From NCBI GenBank assembly GCA_038748775.1, contig JBCDIT010000002.1:372001-436000 (forward strand): a stretch of DNA of 64,000 nt, given 5' to 3'. Source of the DNA: DAIQNV01 sp038748775 (GTDB lineage Bacteria; Planctomycetota; Phycisphaerae; Phycisphaerales; UBA1924). Position 1 is the first letter of the stretch. Each line of letters starts with the position of its first letter. Of the stretch, positions 1-8,389 are shown piece by piece. The translations under genes and the position numbers were made by a program. The notes below the pieces were generated by a model. The model was given only the letters and a program-made list of their open reading frames with translations, made no database searches and had not been told where the DNA came from.

Positions 1-344
1 CGGAGGGTCATGTCGACATCGCAGACGAGGTAGCGTCCGTCCATGATGAGCTCGGACGAGCACGTGCCCTTTGAGACTTCGGGCTCGGCGTCGGGGTCCA
101 TCCAGAACTTGGCGGTCATCTCGTAGTCGCCGGCGAGCTTGGCGAGGAACTCGTGCTCGTCGCCTGGCATCGACGCCTCCATCATCATCTGCATGACTTT
201 GGAGGGGTCCATCTGCATCATCTCTTCCATGGACATGGCGCCGTCTTCGGGCTGTCCGCTGGCGATGATGGGGACGGAGATGGCGACGCCCAGGGCGACG
301 CCGGCGGCGAGGGTGGCGATGGTCGAGGTTTTCTTGGTGGGCAT
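1..344 (-). CDS. DUF1579-type secreted protein, 5' part only
   Basis: The gene runs off the left edge of the window, so only about 114 N-terminal residues are visible, starting from ATG at 344. A hydrophobic stretch at residues 9-28 (TLAAGVALGVAISVP) looks like a signal peptide or membrane anchor. It is followed by a Met-rich linker (MSMEEMMQMDPSKVMQMMM) and then by the typical opening of DUF1579 proteins: HEFLAKLAGDYEMTAKFWMD, later SSELIMDGRYL. DUF1579 proteins are of unknown biochemical function and adopt a lipocalin-like beta fold. The family call is from motif recognition. The role is unknown. Confidence 0.75.
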   Translation of the reverse strand, partial: MPTKKTSTIATLAAGVALGVAISVPIIASGQPEDGAMSMEEMMQMDPSKVMQMMMEASMPGDEHEFLAKLAGDYEMTAKFWMDPDAEPEVSKGTCSSELIMDGRYLVCDVDMTL

Positions 345-447
345 GTGTGGCTCCTTCGGAAAGTCCCTAGGGGGTCCGAATAGAGTGCCCGAAATCGCGG
401 CCTGAGTAAAGCGGCCCGGCACAATGTCAACCACGTTTCGTTCGGCG

Positions 448-1665
448 TTAGTGGCCGTCGAGCGGGATCGTCTCGACGATCTCGAGTCCGAACGCATCGA
501 GCGCTGGCATCGCCTTGGGCTGGTTAGTGAGCAGTTTGAGTTTACGGAGCCCCAACTGTCGGAGGATCTGGCCTCCGATTCCGTAGCGGCGGAGGGCGGT
601 GGGCACCTCGGCGGCTTGGGTGAGGTCGGGGGTGTCGGCTCCGGCTTCGGGGGCGGGTCGTCGGATCTGGCTGAGGCGTGCGCTGAGCGAGGTGGCGCCG
701 GTCGCGCCCTCGGGGCGGAGGTAGACGATCGCGCCGCGGCCTGTGTCTTGGATGGCCTTCATCGAGGCGCGGAGCAGGCCTCCGGTGGAGGTTGTTTCGC
801 CTGGGGCGGAGTCGAGGTCGGCGAAGATGTCGCCCAGCAGGTCGCGCCGGTGCATCCGGACGAGGGTGGGCTCGCTCGACTCGATGGGTTCGGCGTTCGC
901 GTCGAGGTCTCCGACGCCTCCGACGGTCAGGGCGAGGTGGGGGAAGGGGTCGACAACGGACTCGAACGCGATGAGGTTGAACTCGCCCTCGGGCGTGCGG
1001 ATGGGCGTTCCTTTGATCGGGTCGAGGCGCCGGATCAGCGATTGGCGGCCGAGTCGGTGCTCGATGATCTGGGCGACCGAGCACATCTTGAGGTCGTGCT
1101 GCTCGGCGATCTTGGCGAGGTCTGGGACGCGGGCCATCTCTCCGTCGTCGCGCATGATCTCGATGATGATCGCGGCGGGGGTGAGGCCGGCGAGGCGGCA
1201 GAGGTCGATCGAGCCTTCGGTCTGGCCTGTGCGGACGAGGACGCCCCCGTCGCGCGATCGGAGGGGGTTGATGTGGCCCGGGCGGACAAAGTCGTCGGGC
1301 CCGAGGGTTGGGTCGATGAGCATCTTGATGGCTTTGGCGCGTTCGGCGGCGGAGACGCCGGTGGTGAAGCCGTGCTTTGGGTGGCCATCGATGGAGACGG
1401 TGAAGGGGGTGCCTCGGGCCGAGGTGTTCACGGCGGCCTGGGGGTGGAGGTCGAGCCGGTCGCAGTCGGCTTCGGGGAGGCTGACGCACATATAGCCCCG
1501 CGCGACCGAGAGCATGAAGGTGACCGCCTCGGGCGTGACAAACTCGACGGGGAGAACGATGTCGCCTTCGTTCTCGCGGTCTTCGTCATCGGTGAGGATG
1601 ACCATTTTGCCTGCGCGGAGGTCGTCGAGGACGGCGTCGATGGGAGAGAAAGGGGGCTCGGTCAT
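448..1665 (-). CDS. ribB: RibBA-like protein: DHBP synthase with degenerate GTP cyclohydrolase II half
   Basis: 405 aa from ATG 1665 (MTEPPFSPIDAVLDDLRAGK); the reading frame extends upstream to 1722 but that extension is not family-like. Residues about 8-205 are a complete 3,4-dihydroxy-2-butanone-4-phosphate synthase: DDEDRENEGDIV near the start, then HPKHGFTTGVSA and RPGHINPLRS. This enzyme turns ribulose 5-phosphate into the four-carbon precursor of riboflavin. The second half aligns with GTP cyclohydrolase II, but the zinc-binding stretch that normally holds three Cys (GDxFxSxRCDCG) reads GDIFADLDSAPGETTSTGG, with no Cys. The HRQEGR loop is also changed (LRPEGATG). I infer that only the RibB activity remains and that GTP cyclohydrolase II must be supplied elsewhere. 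Such RibBA proteins with a decayed RibA half are known in several phyla. Confidence 0.92.
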   Translation of the reverse strand: MTEPPFSPIDAVLDDLRAGKMVILTDDEDRENEGDIVLPVEFVTPEAVTFMLSVARGYMCVSLPEADCDRLDLHPQAAVNTSARGTPFTVSIDGHPKHGFTTGVSAAERAKAIKMLIDPTLGPDDFVRPGHINPLRSRDGGVLVRTGQTEGSIDLCRLAGLTPAAIIIEIMRDDGEMARVPDLAKIAEQHDLKMCSVAQIIEHRLGRQSLIRRLDPIKGTPIRTPEGEFNLIAFESVVDPFPHLALTVGGVGDLDANAEPIESSEPTLVRMHRRDLLGDIFADLDSAPGETTSTGGLLRASMKAIQDTGRGAIVYLRPEGATGATSLSARLSQIRRPAPEAGADTPDLTQAAEVPTALRRYGIGGQILRQLGLRKLKLLTNQPKAMPALDAFGLEIVETIPLDGH

Positions 1666-1700
1666 CGGGGCATTGTTGCGCCGAGACAGGGAAGGGCAAA

Positions 1701-1731
1701 CGCGGCGGGCGCTGGTGTGCACCCCGCCGCG
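1701..1731 (-). terminator. GC-rich hairpin between the G8 protein gene and ribB
   Basis: A perfect 9-bp inverted repeat (CGCGGCGGG / CCCGCCGCG) with a 13-nt loop lies 25 nt downstream of the G8 gene stop codon on the minus strand. It is followed there by TTTGCCC. The short T run makes intrinsic termination plausible but not certain. Confidence 0.5.
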
Positions 1732-1755
1732 CTAGGAGGGGTCTGTGATGCCCGA

Positions 1756-3918
1756 TTAGGGGCAGCCGGCGACGAAAGCGGCGATGAAGGCGTCGATGTC
1801 GCTCAGGTCGATGGTGTCGAATGGCGGAGCGAGGTCCGCGATGGTGTCGCCAGCGGTGAAGGCGCCGACGAAGGCGTCGATGTCACCTCCGTCAAGCACG
1901 CCGAAGGGTGCGACGATGTCGGCGGGTGTGCAGGCGTTGGCGCCTCCGGGCAGTACGACGACATCCAGGTCGGGGACGTAAACACCCCCTCTTGGGAGCA
2001 GGTTGTCGCCCCCGATGAGCGAATCCGGGCCCATATCGACAAGCGAGCCGTCGACATCGATGTAGGCGCCGTCGACGAGATCGGGGTCGGAGCTGTGGAA
2101 GACGGCGGGGGTGTTGATGAGGGTGATGCCTTCGAGCGTTGTCTCGTAGCTGCTCCCGAGCGGGTCTTTCCACATGTGAACGGCGCCGGGAGAGACGTTC
2201 ATGAACGTGACGTTGGTGAGGTTGGCGTGGTTTCCGTAGCCGGTGGATTGGAGGTGGAGGCCCCCGGCGGGGTGCTTGCGGTTTCCGAGGTTCTGTGGTT
2301 CGCGCCCGAGGGTGTTGTCGGAGCGCTGGTTGAAGACGACGTCTTCGATGTTGGATCGGAACGCGATGAAGCCACCGGATGAATCGGTCAGCACGGCATC
2401 GAGGAGGGTGTGGCGCTCGTCTTCGATCCACACACCCAAGACGGAGTTTCGATAGGTTCGGAAGCCCTCGAAGATGCCCTCAAACGACGCGTTGTAGTCG
2501 CCGACCATGAGGCCGTGGCCTCGGGTTTTGGGTCCGTAGGTCGGGATGCCTCCTCCGGCGACGCCTTCGCGGTAGTTGGAGTGGGCGAGGTTGTCTTCGA
2601 ACACAAAGGTTTCTGTTGTTGCGTGCTCGCGTTGGATGAGCCGTTTCATGTCGTAGCTCATAACGCGGCTGTCGATGTGGAACCCGCTGCCTTCGAGCGA
2701 GCCGGCGGCGTGGTTGCCGACCATCGGATTGAACGGGTTGCGGCCCCAGAAGCCTGCTGGGCGGTGCTCGGCTTGGTCGGACTCGGTGTGGTCATCGCGT
2801 GGGAACGCGAACTCGTCGCTGTCCTTTCGTTTGACGAGCATCGAGAGGTTGTTGGTGAAGGTGTTGCCCTTCTCGATCCCGTCTTCGCTGAAGACGTAGG
2901 CGTGGTCCCAGACGTCGAAGACGACGTTCTCGGCGACCTCTATGTCGTTGACCCCATGGACGACGATGCCTCGCTGGCCGGAGGTGTGGATCGAGCAGCT
3001 TCGGATCCAATCGCCTTGGCGGCTTGGGGCTTCGATTTGGTAGCCCCTCGACCCGAACTGGACGTCGAGGGAGGGGTCGCGGTGCCAGTGGATGGGGTAG
3101 CGGCCTTGCCTGGCGATCTGCCCTCCGCCTTGAAGCTCGACCCCGCTGAGGTTGATGGGGCCTGAGGTGGGCATGAACATGCCGTGGAAGCCCAGCTTGG
3201 GATCCGCGTCATCGGGTGGGTCTTGGATGGTGATGTTGCGGCTGAGCAGCGCGACCTCGGCGCGCATGTCGATGTCTTTGCCGGCGTAGGTGAAGACGCG
3301 CCCGAGGTGGGTGTGGGCGAGGGGAGGTTCGAAGGTGATGGTGAGCCCGTCGGCGGAAACGGACGTGACGGTGAGGCGTTCGGCGTGGCGCGGGTCTTCG
3401 CCCGAGGGGGCGAGGACGATCTCGTCGCCCGCCTTCCAGCCGGCGGCGACGGCGGTGGTGAGCGTGGTGTCGCCCGGCGCGACGTCGGCGGTGATCTGGG
3501 TCCACGTTGTCTTGGCGGCGCTCGCGCCGTGGAGCTGGAGTGATGCGCCGTCGCGCGTTCCGAGGACGCGGTAGCCCATCATCGGCTGGGTCGAGGGATC
3601 GCCGATGGTCTCTGTGAGCGTGATGGTGAGGTCGTGGGTGAATGGGTCGCTCGGGGTACCGGCGCGGATGAGGGCGCCGTCTCCGGTGACCATGATGCGT
3701 TGGGCGGTGAGGGTCTTGTCTTGGTCGTCGCCGAACGTGAGCTGGCCCATGACGACGAGTTCGCCGACGGTGGCGTCCGCGACATCGAAGATCACGGACT
3801 GATCGGCGGCGATCGTGACGTCTTGGCCCGGGGAGACCCCGAGCGAACTCCAAGTGATATCGGAGGCGAGGGCGGCCGGCGCACCGACGACCGCCACGAT
3901 GAGCATCGTGCTCTGCAT
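1756..3918 (-). CDS. Secreted G8-domain / parallel beta-helix protein with dockerin-like tail
   Basis: 720 aa from ATG 3918, preceded by a good GGGAAG site. The signal peptide covers about residues 1-18 (MLIVAVVGAPAALAS). Residues about 20-135 match the G8 domain, an eight-glycine beta-rich domain known from animal CEMIP/PKHD1L1 proteins and bacterial secreted proteins (VIFDVADATVGELVVMGQL, LTAQRIMVTGDGALIRAG). The middle, about 250-640, has parallel-beta-helix character with repeated short strands such as GQRGIVVHGVNDIEVAENVV. The last 45 residues hold two dockerin/EF-hand-like units (GGDIDAFVGAFTAGD and LSDIDAFIAAFVAGCP), a tail that recurs on other secreted proteins here. A hyaluronan- or polysaccharide-active role is possible by analogy with CEMIP, but I see no assignable catalytic site. 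Confidence 0.8.
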   Translation of the reverse strand: MQSTMLIVAVVGAPAALASDITWSSLGVSPGQDVTIAADQSVIFDVADATVGELVVMGQLTFGDDQDKTLTAQRIMVTGDGALIRAGTPSDPFTHDLTITLTETIGDPSTQPMMGYRVLGTRDGASLQLHGASAAKTTWTQITADVAPGDTTLTTAVAAGWKAGDEIVLAPSGEDPRHAERLTVTSVSADGLTITFEPPLAHTHLGRVFTYAGKDIDMRAEVALLSRNITIQDPPDDADPKLGFHGMFMPTSGPINLSGVELQGGGQIARQGRYPIHWHRDPSLDVQFGSRGYQIEAPSRQGDWIRSCSIHTSGQRGIVVHGVNDIEVAENVVFDVWDHAYVFSEDGIEKGNTFTNNLSMLVKRKDSDEFAFPRDDHTESDQAEHRPAGFWGRNPFNPMVGNHAAGSLEGSGFHIDSRVMSYDMKRLIQREHATTETFVFEDNLAHSNYREGVAGGGIPTYGPKTRGHGLMVGDYNASFEGIFEGFRTYRNSVLGVWIEDERHTLLDAVLTDSSGGFIAFRSNIEDVVFNQRSDNTLGREPQNLGNRKHPAGGLHLQSTGYGNHANLTNVTFMNVSPGAVHMWKDPLGSSYETTLEGITLINTPAVFHSSDPDLVDGAYIDVDGSLVDMGPDSLIGGDNLLPRGGVYVPDLDVVVLPGGANACTPADIVAPFGVLDGGDIDAFVGAFTAGDTIADLAPPFDTIDLSDIDAFIAAFVAGCP

Positions 3919-4049
3919 GGACTTCCCTTCCCGCGGCCTTGGCCGGCTGCACCCGCTCCGGATTCAGGACCGGATCGACCGCTGTCGGTGAGACTACCCG
4001 GGACGAGGTCGGGAACAAAGCGGGAAGTCGCGAGTGTGTATCGTTCTGC

Positions 4050-5363
4050 ATGCAGCTCTTGACCCGAATCGTCGCGATCGCGGTGCTCGCCGTGGTTGCC
4101 CTGCCCGTTCGTGCGACCTCGGTGGTGCTCCAGCCGATCTTGATCGAGTTGGTGACCCCGGGCGGTCCGCTCCCGGTGAACGCGAGCCTGTACGTTCCGG
4201 GGCCCGGCCTTTCGAGCACGGGACTGAGCGGTCGGATTCCGACCGAGCCGGTGCTCCAACTTGTGAACGGCGAAGAGACTCTGCGACCCGATTCATTGCG
4301 TGTGCGGAGCTACGCGATCCCCGGTGGGCGTCGCGAGGTGCTCGAGGCAGAGTTTGGTGACAACGTGGTGCGCTGGGAGGTCACGAACCAGAACGGCGAA
4401 CGGTTTGGGATCGGCGAGTACGTGGTGCAACGGCGCGAGTCGGTGCACACGATGCCTCTGACCGTCCGGACGTTGCACGAGGACAAGCGGTTTGACGTGG
4501 TGTCGACGCCCCCCGGGCATCTCAAAGACGCGCGTCGGTTCGGCGGGCGATGGGACGTGGACTTTGAGAGCGATGACAACCCGTCGGTCGGCGTGTTCGA
4601 GGTCGACGAGCGCACCGGGCGTGCGACCGGGACGTTTTTGAACGCGACGGGTGACTATCGGTTTCTCGAGGGGCGCGTCGATGGGCGGGCGATGCGATTG
4701 AGCGCGTTCGATGGCCAGCACGCGTTCTTGTTCAACGCGACGCTGGAGGGGGACCGGCTGACCGGGAACTTCTGGTCGGGGAACTGGTGGCACGAGACGT
4801 GGACGGCGCAGCGCAACGCGAACGCGGCGGATCCTGATGGGTTCGATCAGACCGTTGCGACGGTGGACTACTTGACGCCCGTCATGCTCCGCGAGATGGA
4901 CTTTGCGGTGGCGCGATCGGGGCGCAACGGCGCGAGCACGGTGTTCGATGCGTTGGTCCCGGGCGAGCCCCGCTTGCTTTACATCTTTGGGACGTGGTGC
5001 CCGAACTGTCGCGACGCGACCGAGACGGTGCGGGAGTTCGACGACCGGTATGGGGATCGGCTGAAGGTCGCGGCGTTTGCGTTCGAGAACGATCCCGAGC
5101 GGGGTGTGCCTCTTGCGAGGGCGTACGCGGAGAGGAACGCCTTGGAGTTCCCTGTGTTCGCGGCTGGGTTCAGCGATAAGGCTTTGGCGAGCGAGAAGGT
5201 GCCCTTCCTCGACAAGATCCGGAGCTTCCCGACGCTGGTGTTCATCGGTCGGGACGGCAAGATCGAGGCGGTGCACTCGGGGTGGTCGGGGCCGGCGACG
5301 GGGCGGGCGTACCGCGATCAGAACGCGGCGATCGAGACGGCGGTGAGGCGGATTGTGCGGTGA
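4050..5363 (+). CDS. TlpA-like secreted thioredoxin-fold protein
   Basis: 437 aa from ATG 4050. It has a signal peptide (LLTRIVAIAVLAVVALPVRA), a long beta-rich N-terminal part of unknown family (about 22-250), and a C-terminal thioredoxin/TlpA fold with the redox motif WCPNC (Cys317 and Cys320). FPTLVFIGRDGKIEAVHSGW is the usual cis-Pro and strand region. The arrangement suggests an extracytoplasmic thiol-disulfide reductase. It diverges from the G8 gene across a 131-bp gap. Its last 11 codons, with the stop, reappear as a diverged direct repeat at 8275-8319, which makes this 3' end the left boundary of a lower-GC island. Confidence 0.85.
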   Translation: MQLLTRIVAIAVLAVVALPVRATSVVLQPILIELVTPGGPLPVNASLYVPGPGLSSTGLSGRIPTEPVLQLVNGEETLRPDSLRVRSYAIPGGRREVLEAEFGDNVVRWEVTNQNGERFGIGEYVVQRRESVHTMPLTVRTLHEDKRFDVVSTPPGHLKDARRFGGRWDVDFESDDNPSVGVFEVDERTGRATGTFLNATGDYRFLEGRVDGRAMRLSAFDGQHAFLFNATLEGDRLTGNFWSGNWWHETWTAQRNANAADPDGFDQTVATVDYLTPVMLREMDFAVARSGRNGASTVFDALVPGEPRLLYIFGTWCPNCRDATETVREFDDRYGDRLKVAAFAFENDPERGVPLARAYAERNALEFPVFAAGFSDKALASEKVPFLDKIRSFPTLVFIGRDGKIEAVHSGWSGPATGRAYRDQNAAIETAVRRIVR

Positions 5364-5375
5364 GTGGAGTTGGTT
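5331..5375 (+). repeat. Imperfect direct repeat, left copy (3' end of the thioredoxin gene)
   Basis: This 45-nt segment, covering the last codons and stop of the TlpA-like gene plus 12 nt, matches 8275-8319 at 38 of 45 positions with no gaps, including an exact ATCGAGACGG block. The two copies bracket the low-GC nitrilase island. The arrangement recalls integration into the 3' end of a gene, but the copies are diverged and no integrase is present. Confidence 0.65.
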
Positions 5376-5721
5376 CGTTGAGCGGGGGTATGAGTGACGG
5401 TCTTCTTGTCAGGCGCACCCTTGTGAAGTTCGCGGCACAGAGACAATTTGCCGTCGCCCTCGGGAAGGATTAGATAGCCTGTGCGCGATGTCCTTGCGCG
5501 TCGGGGCACTTAGCCCGAGGAGTCCGATCAAGTCGTCGATGTAGCAACATACCGCGGTCGCAGTGTTGATGCTGCTCGCCAGGTGTCATTCTTCTTTGGC
5601 GCCCGGGTTTGCTCAGCAAACGACTGTTCAGCAGCGAACCACTGACGAGTCATGAACCGGGATGCATGGAATCGTCTACCGATCGTCCGGAGCGAACTCA
5701 AGTTGCTTCCCGGATAGTGAG
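5376..5721. other. Intergenic, left flank of the island
   Basis: About 350 nt between the thioredoxin gene and the small 60-aa gene. Base composition falls visibly compared with the genes to the left. I see no convincing coding frame, RNA gene or strong hairpin. Confidence 0.4.
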
Positions 5722-5904
5722 CTACTTCGATTTCTCGTTGTTCGGCTTCGAACCAGCTGTCTGAGCTTTATCGAGGCGATCGCCTTGCTCGTCAACGAGG
5801 TGCCTGAGGATCGCGAGCGCCTCGGTGTGTCCACCGCGACGATCTTGCGGCACCATGCGAGCAATGGCGTCGATGTTCGCTTCAACAGCGGTTGTCCGGT
5901 CCAT
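5722..5904 (-). CDS. Small 60-aa hypothetical protein with a strong RBS
   Basis: The ATG at 5904 is chosen because AAGGAG lies 6 nt upstream (AAGGAGCTTAACATGG); an in-frame upstream start at 5934 lacks such a site. The 60-aa product begins MDRTTAVEANIDAIARMV, looks helical and hydrophilic, and ends in a Lys/Asn/Ser-rich tail. I recognise no family. It lies on the same strand as the nitrilase-like gene, 165 nt downstream, inside the same lower-GC island, so co-transcription or a partner role is possible but unproven. Confidence 0.55.
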   Translation of the reverse strand: MDRTTAVEANIDAIARMVPQDRRGGHTEALAILRHLVDEQGDRLDKAQTAGSKPNNEKSK

Positions 5905-6069
5905 GTTAAGCTCCTTCGCAGTCTGTGCTGCCACAGATTGCTCTGATTGCTACCGAGTCTACGTCGAATCGGCACTGGATCTTGAGAGCCCTTCGCAAAA
6001 GTGCAGAGAATGAGGGGCTCGATGGCCAGAATGGGCTGAAAATGAAGTGGTTAGGCGTTAAGAACATGA

Positions 6070-7908
6070 CTACTGGACCGTTGGATCCGTTCTCGGACTA
6101 TGGCCGAGAGCTGCAGCGACATCAATGTTAGGCCTCGGTTCCTTAAGCTGCGTCACGGATGCCAAGCGAAGTGATGTGCCGATTCCATCGTCGTCTCTTC
6201 CGTCCAAGGTGTATTCCTTGTTGTGTGACGGGTACATCGTGAGCAATAGCCCAGAACTCGACGATTCCAATTCCAGTTCTATCGGAGCCTCACCGGGCTC
6301 GCGCCAAAGCGCGACGATGCGAGAAGGGTGTTGAATTCGATCGCGTAATCGACTCCGCTCGACCATGCCCAAGCTTGAGAGCGTAAGAACGCTGCTGCCT
6401 GGATCATCCGCGAGCACGGTGGCGTATCGCCCACTCCATCGTGATGCGAGTTGTGGTCCATCCATCAATAAGCAGATTACAAAGTTTGGTCCGATCGCGC
6501 GGATCGCGTCGGCAACAGGATCGGGTCGTGCGAGATCTTCGCAGACGAGGACCGAGTAAGCCGCCATTGCGTCGAGTGAGAAGAAGTTAAGACTTCTCCT
6601 AGGTAGTTCGATGCCTTCCCACCAGGTTTGCGTTGGTTTGAGTACGGAGGCAAGTCCGTACATCTTGACCTGGGCCGGATCGAGGGCCCATCTATGATGC
6701 TTCTCCTGAACCGTGAATGCAAAGCCCTTTCCGTCCTTTGCTCTTGTCCGCACGATTGTGTAGTTCTTTGCAAGGCCACCGGCTTGTGGACTGGGTTCGT
6801 AAACACCACAGGCCACGACCTCAAGGTCGGTATGATTCTTCTCGTTGAATACTTGCTCAAAGTCTTCGCGCGTTAATGCCATCTCTGGCAAGACGATGCC
6901 GTGCACGTAGCCGACACGCCGCTTGGCTTCTGTGATGAGCTCTTTGATAAATCCGTTGATATCGTTTGAGATCCCGGAGAGCGGGGAATACTCAAACAGC
7001 CCGTGCCCTGGTGGTGGTCGATGTCCGAGGTCGTTTCGGGGGCAGGCGATGGGTGAGAACTGGGAATCTATAATATGGAATGGCCATGGAAGCAATATAA
7101 AATTGTAAGGTCCAGATGCCTCAATTAGATCAGATACCCGTACCGACGTCGTCTCACTGTTTTTGATTCCGCTGGGGCACGACTGCGACGGGAGAACGAG
7201 TTGGTCCGGCTGGTGCCAGTGGGGTTCGAGATCACTGCCGGTCAGGAGTGCTAGATATAATGAGAGGGATCGGATCGTCGCGCCTCGCTGAGACGTCCGC
7301 ATCTTTGGCAAGACAACGGCTCTTGCTTTATCGATACGCTTGCAGAGTGTGGAGGGGGCGAACTGGGCTAGATTGCCGCCGGGTTTCGTGAACTCCTGCA
7401 TTTGCTCAACAAGGGCCGTCATAGACATACTAAGAAATATGTTATCGTTGTTGTCACTAGAGTCGTCCTTGAATGGTAGCGGTGTGTTTCCGACGCCTCG
7501 GCAGGCCTGATCCGAGATACACATGAGTTTGACGAATGGTATCCAATGAATATTATTTTTGTCAGGTATCGTAAGTACGGTCAGGTCGCGATCTGCCATC
7601 TCGGCGATTTTGTCGAGGAGCTGGCATACGTATTCGGGCGGTGTTGCGTCGTGCCGGTCGACATTGATTTGGCGCCATTCTTCCGAAACTTGTTTTGATT
7701 TTAGTCGCCATGTGTCGAGATCAAACTCGATTGCACTGTAGTCGCGGGGGCGAGTGCACTGGATATAGGCGCCGCTATCTTTGAGAATGCAAGCTGTTGC
7801 AGCGAAGAGATCGGGTGGCCAGCGAAAGAGCGTATGGTCGACGTTTCCGGAGTCGTCGATCCAATCGGACAACCCTAGTTCGTTTAGATATGACCGGATT
7901 GTTGGCAT
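6070..7908 (-). CDS. Large nitrilase-superfamily (carbon-nitrogen hydrolase) protein with unknown N-terminal half
   Basis: 612 aa from ATG 7908 (MPTIRSYLNELGLSDW), which has AGAGGAA just upstream; the frame is open to 8208 but the extension looks non-coding. Residues about 268-530 are a nitrilase fold with the full Glu-Lys-Cys triad recognisable: Glu342 in VLPEMAL, Lys403 in QEKHHRW, Cys456 in VLVCEDLARP. The first 265 residues (for example RWPPDLFAATACILKDSGAY) match no domain I can name. The protein is roughly twice the length of an ordinary amidase or nitrilase. Nitrilase domains of this broad kind are known fused to reverse transcriptases in DRT class 1 (UG1) phage-defence proteins, but there is no RT motif here. 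Codon use and GC differ from neighbouring genes, suggesting transfer. A defence role is a hypothesis only. Confidence 0.8.
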   Translation of the reverse strand: MPTIRSYLNELGLSDWIDDSGNVDHTLFRWPPDLFAATACILKDSGAYIQCTRPRDYSAIEFDLDTWRLKSKQVSEEWRQINVDRHDATPPEYVCQLLDKIAEMADRDLTVLTIPDKNNIHWIPFVKLMCISDQACRGVGNTPLPFKDDSSDNNDNIFLSMSMTALVEQMQEFTKPGGNLAQFAPSTLCKRIDKARAVVLPKMRTSQRGATIRSLSLYLALLTGSDLEPHWHQPDQLVLPSQSCPSGIKNSETTSVRVSDLIEASGPYNFILLPWPFHIIDSQFSPIACPRNDLGHRPPPGHGLFEYSPLSGISNDINGFIKELITEAKRRVGYVHGIVLPEMALTREDFEQVFNEKNHTDLEVVACGVYEPSPQAGGLAKNYTIVRTRAKDGKGFAFTVQEKHHRWALDPAQVKMYGLASVLKPTQTWWEGIELPRRSLNFFSLDAMAAYSVLVCEDLARPDPVADAIRAIGPNFVICLLMDGPQLASRWSGRYATVLADDPGSSVLTLSSLGMVERSRLRDRIQHPSRIVALWREPGEAPIELELESSSSGLLLTMYPSHNKEYTLDGRDDDGIGTSLRLASVTQLKEPRPNIDVAAALGHSPRTDPTVQ

Positions 7909-8274
7909 GGCATTTCCTCTTGAAGTGGTCAAGGAAAAGTATAGAGAAAATGCTGTCGGCGTGCTGTCAACATTGGTGTGTGGAGAATGCACAATAATGG
8001 GGCAATGATGACTTGTGTTTCCGCTTGGCTCCACGCGTCTTTGTGGTCTCGACGCTCTAAGAGTCCTGGGTTCCGACTCGCCGAGTCTCCGGGTGCCGGA
8101 AGACGATATGGAATATGTTAGGATAAAGCGTGTTAGTTGGTTCGTCCCGGGCGTTTGCGGTCTTGGGCAGTGCAAAGCTCGGGACGATTGATGGAATCGT
8201 TGCTGCAAGGACTGTCGTGATATCCAAAGAGATGGTGTTGGGCCGTTCTTGGGTAGAGCCTGGAGTTGCGGTTC

Positions 8275-8319
8275 ATCGAGACGGTGTTGAGACGGATCGC
8301 GCGGTCAGTGGTGTTGGTT
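8275..8319 (+). repeat. Imperfect direct repeat, right copy
   Basis: 38 of 45 positions match 5331-5375. Translated in the corresponding frame it gives IETVLRRIAR, against IETAVRRIVR at the C-terminus of the thioredoxin protein, but here the stop codon is lost. It is probably a decayed duplicate of that gene end and marks the right limit of the island. Confidence 0.65.
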
Positions 8320-8389
8320 GACGAGAGCACCGTCGGGCGAGGTACCAGTGGTAATTCGCGCGTCATTGTGGTGTTTAGGGGTGTGTGTA

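Noticed and set aside
424..2382. 652-codon open frame on the plus strand
   Set aside because: It is antisense to ribB and the G8 gene, whose products have clear families. The plus frame is Gly/Asp/Glu/Val-rich, as expected from the GC bias.
6070..7908. Calling the nitrilase-like protein a DRT1 reverse transcriptase
   Set aside because: No RT catalytic motif (Y/F-x-D-D) or RT-like N-terminus is present; only the nitrilase part is comparable.
5331..8319. A complete integrative element with attL and attR
   Set aside because: No integrase, transposase or excisionase is visible and the repeats are diverged, so only a remnant or non-autonomous origin can be suggested.
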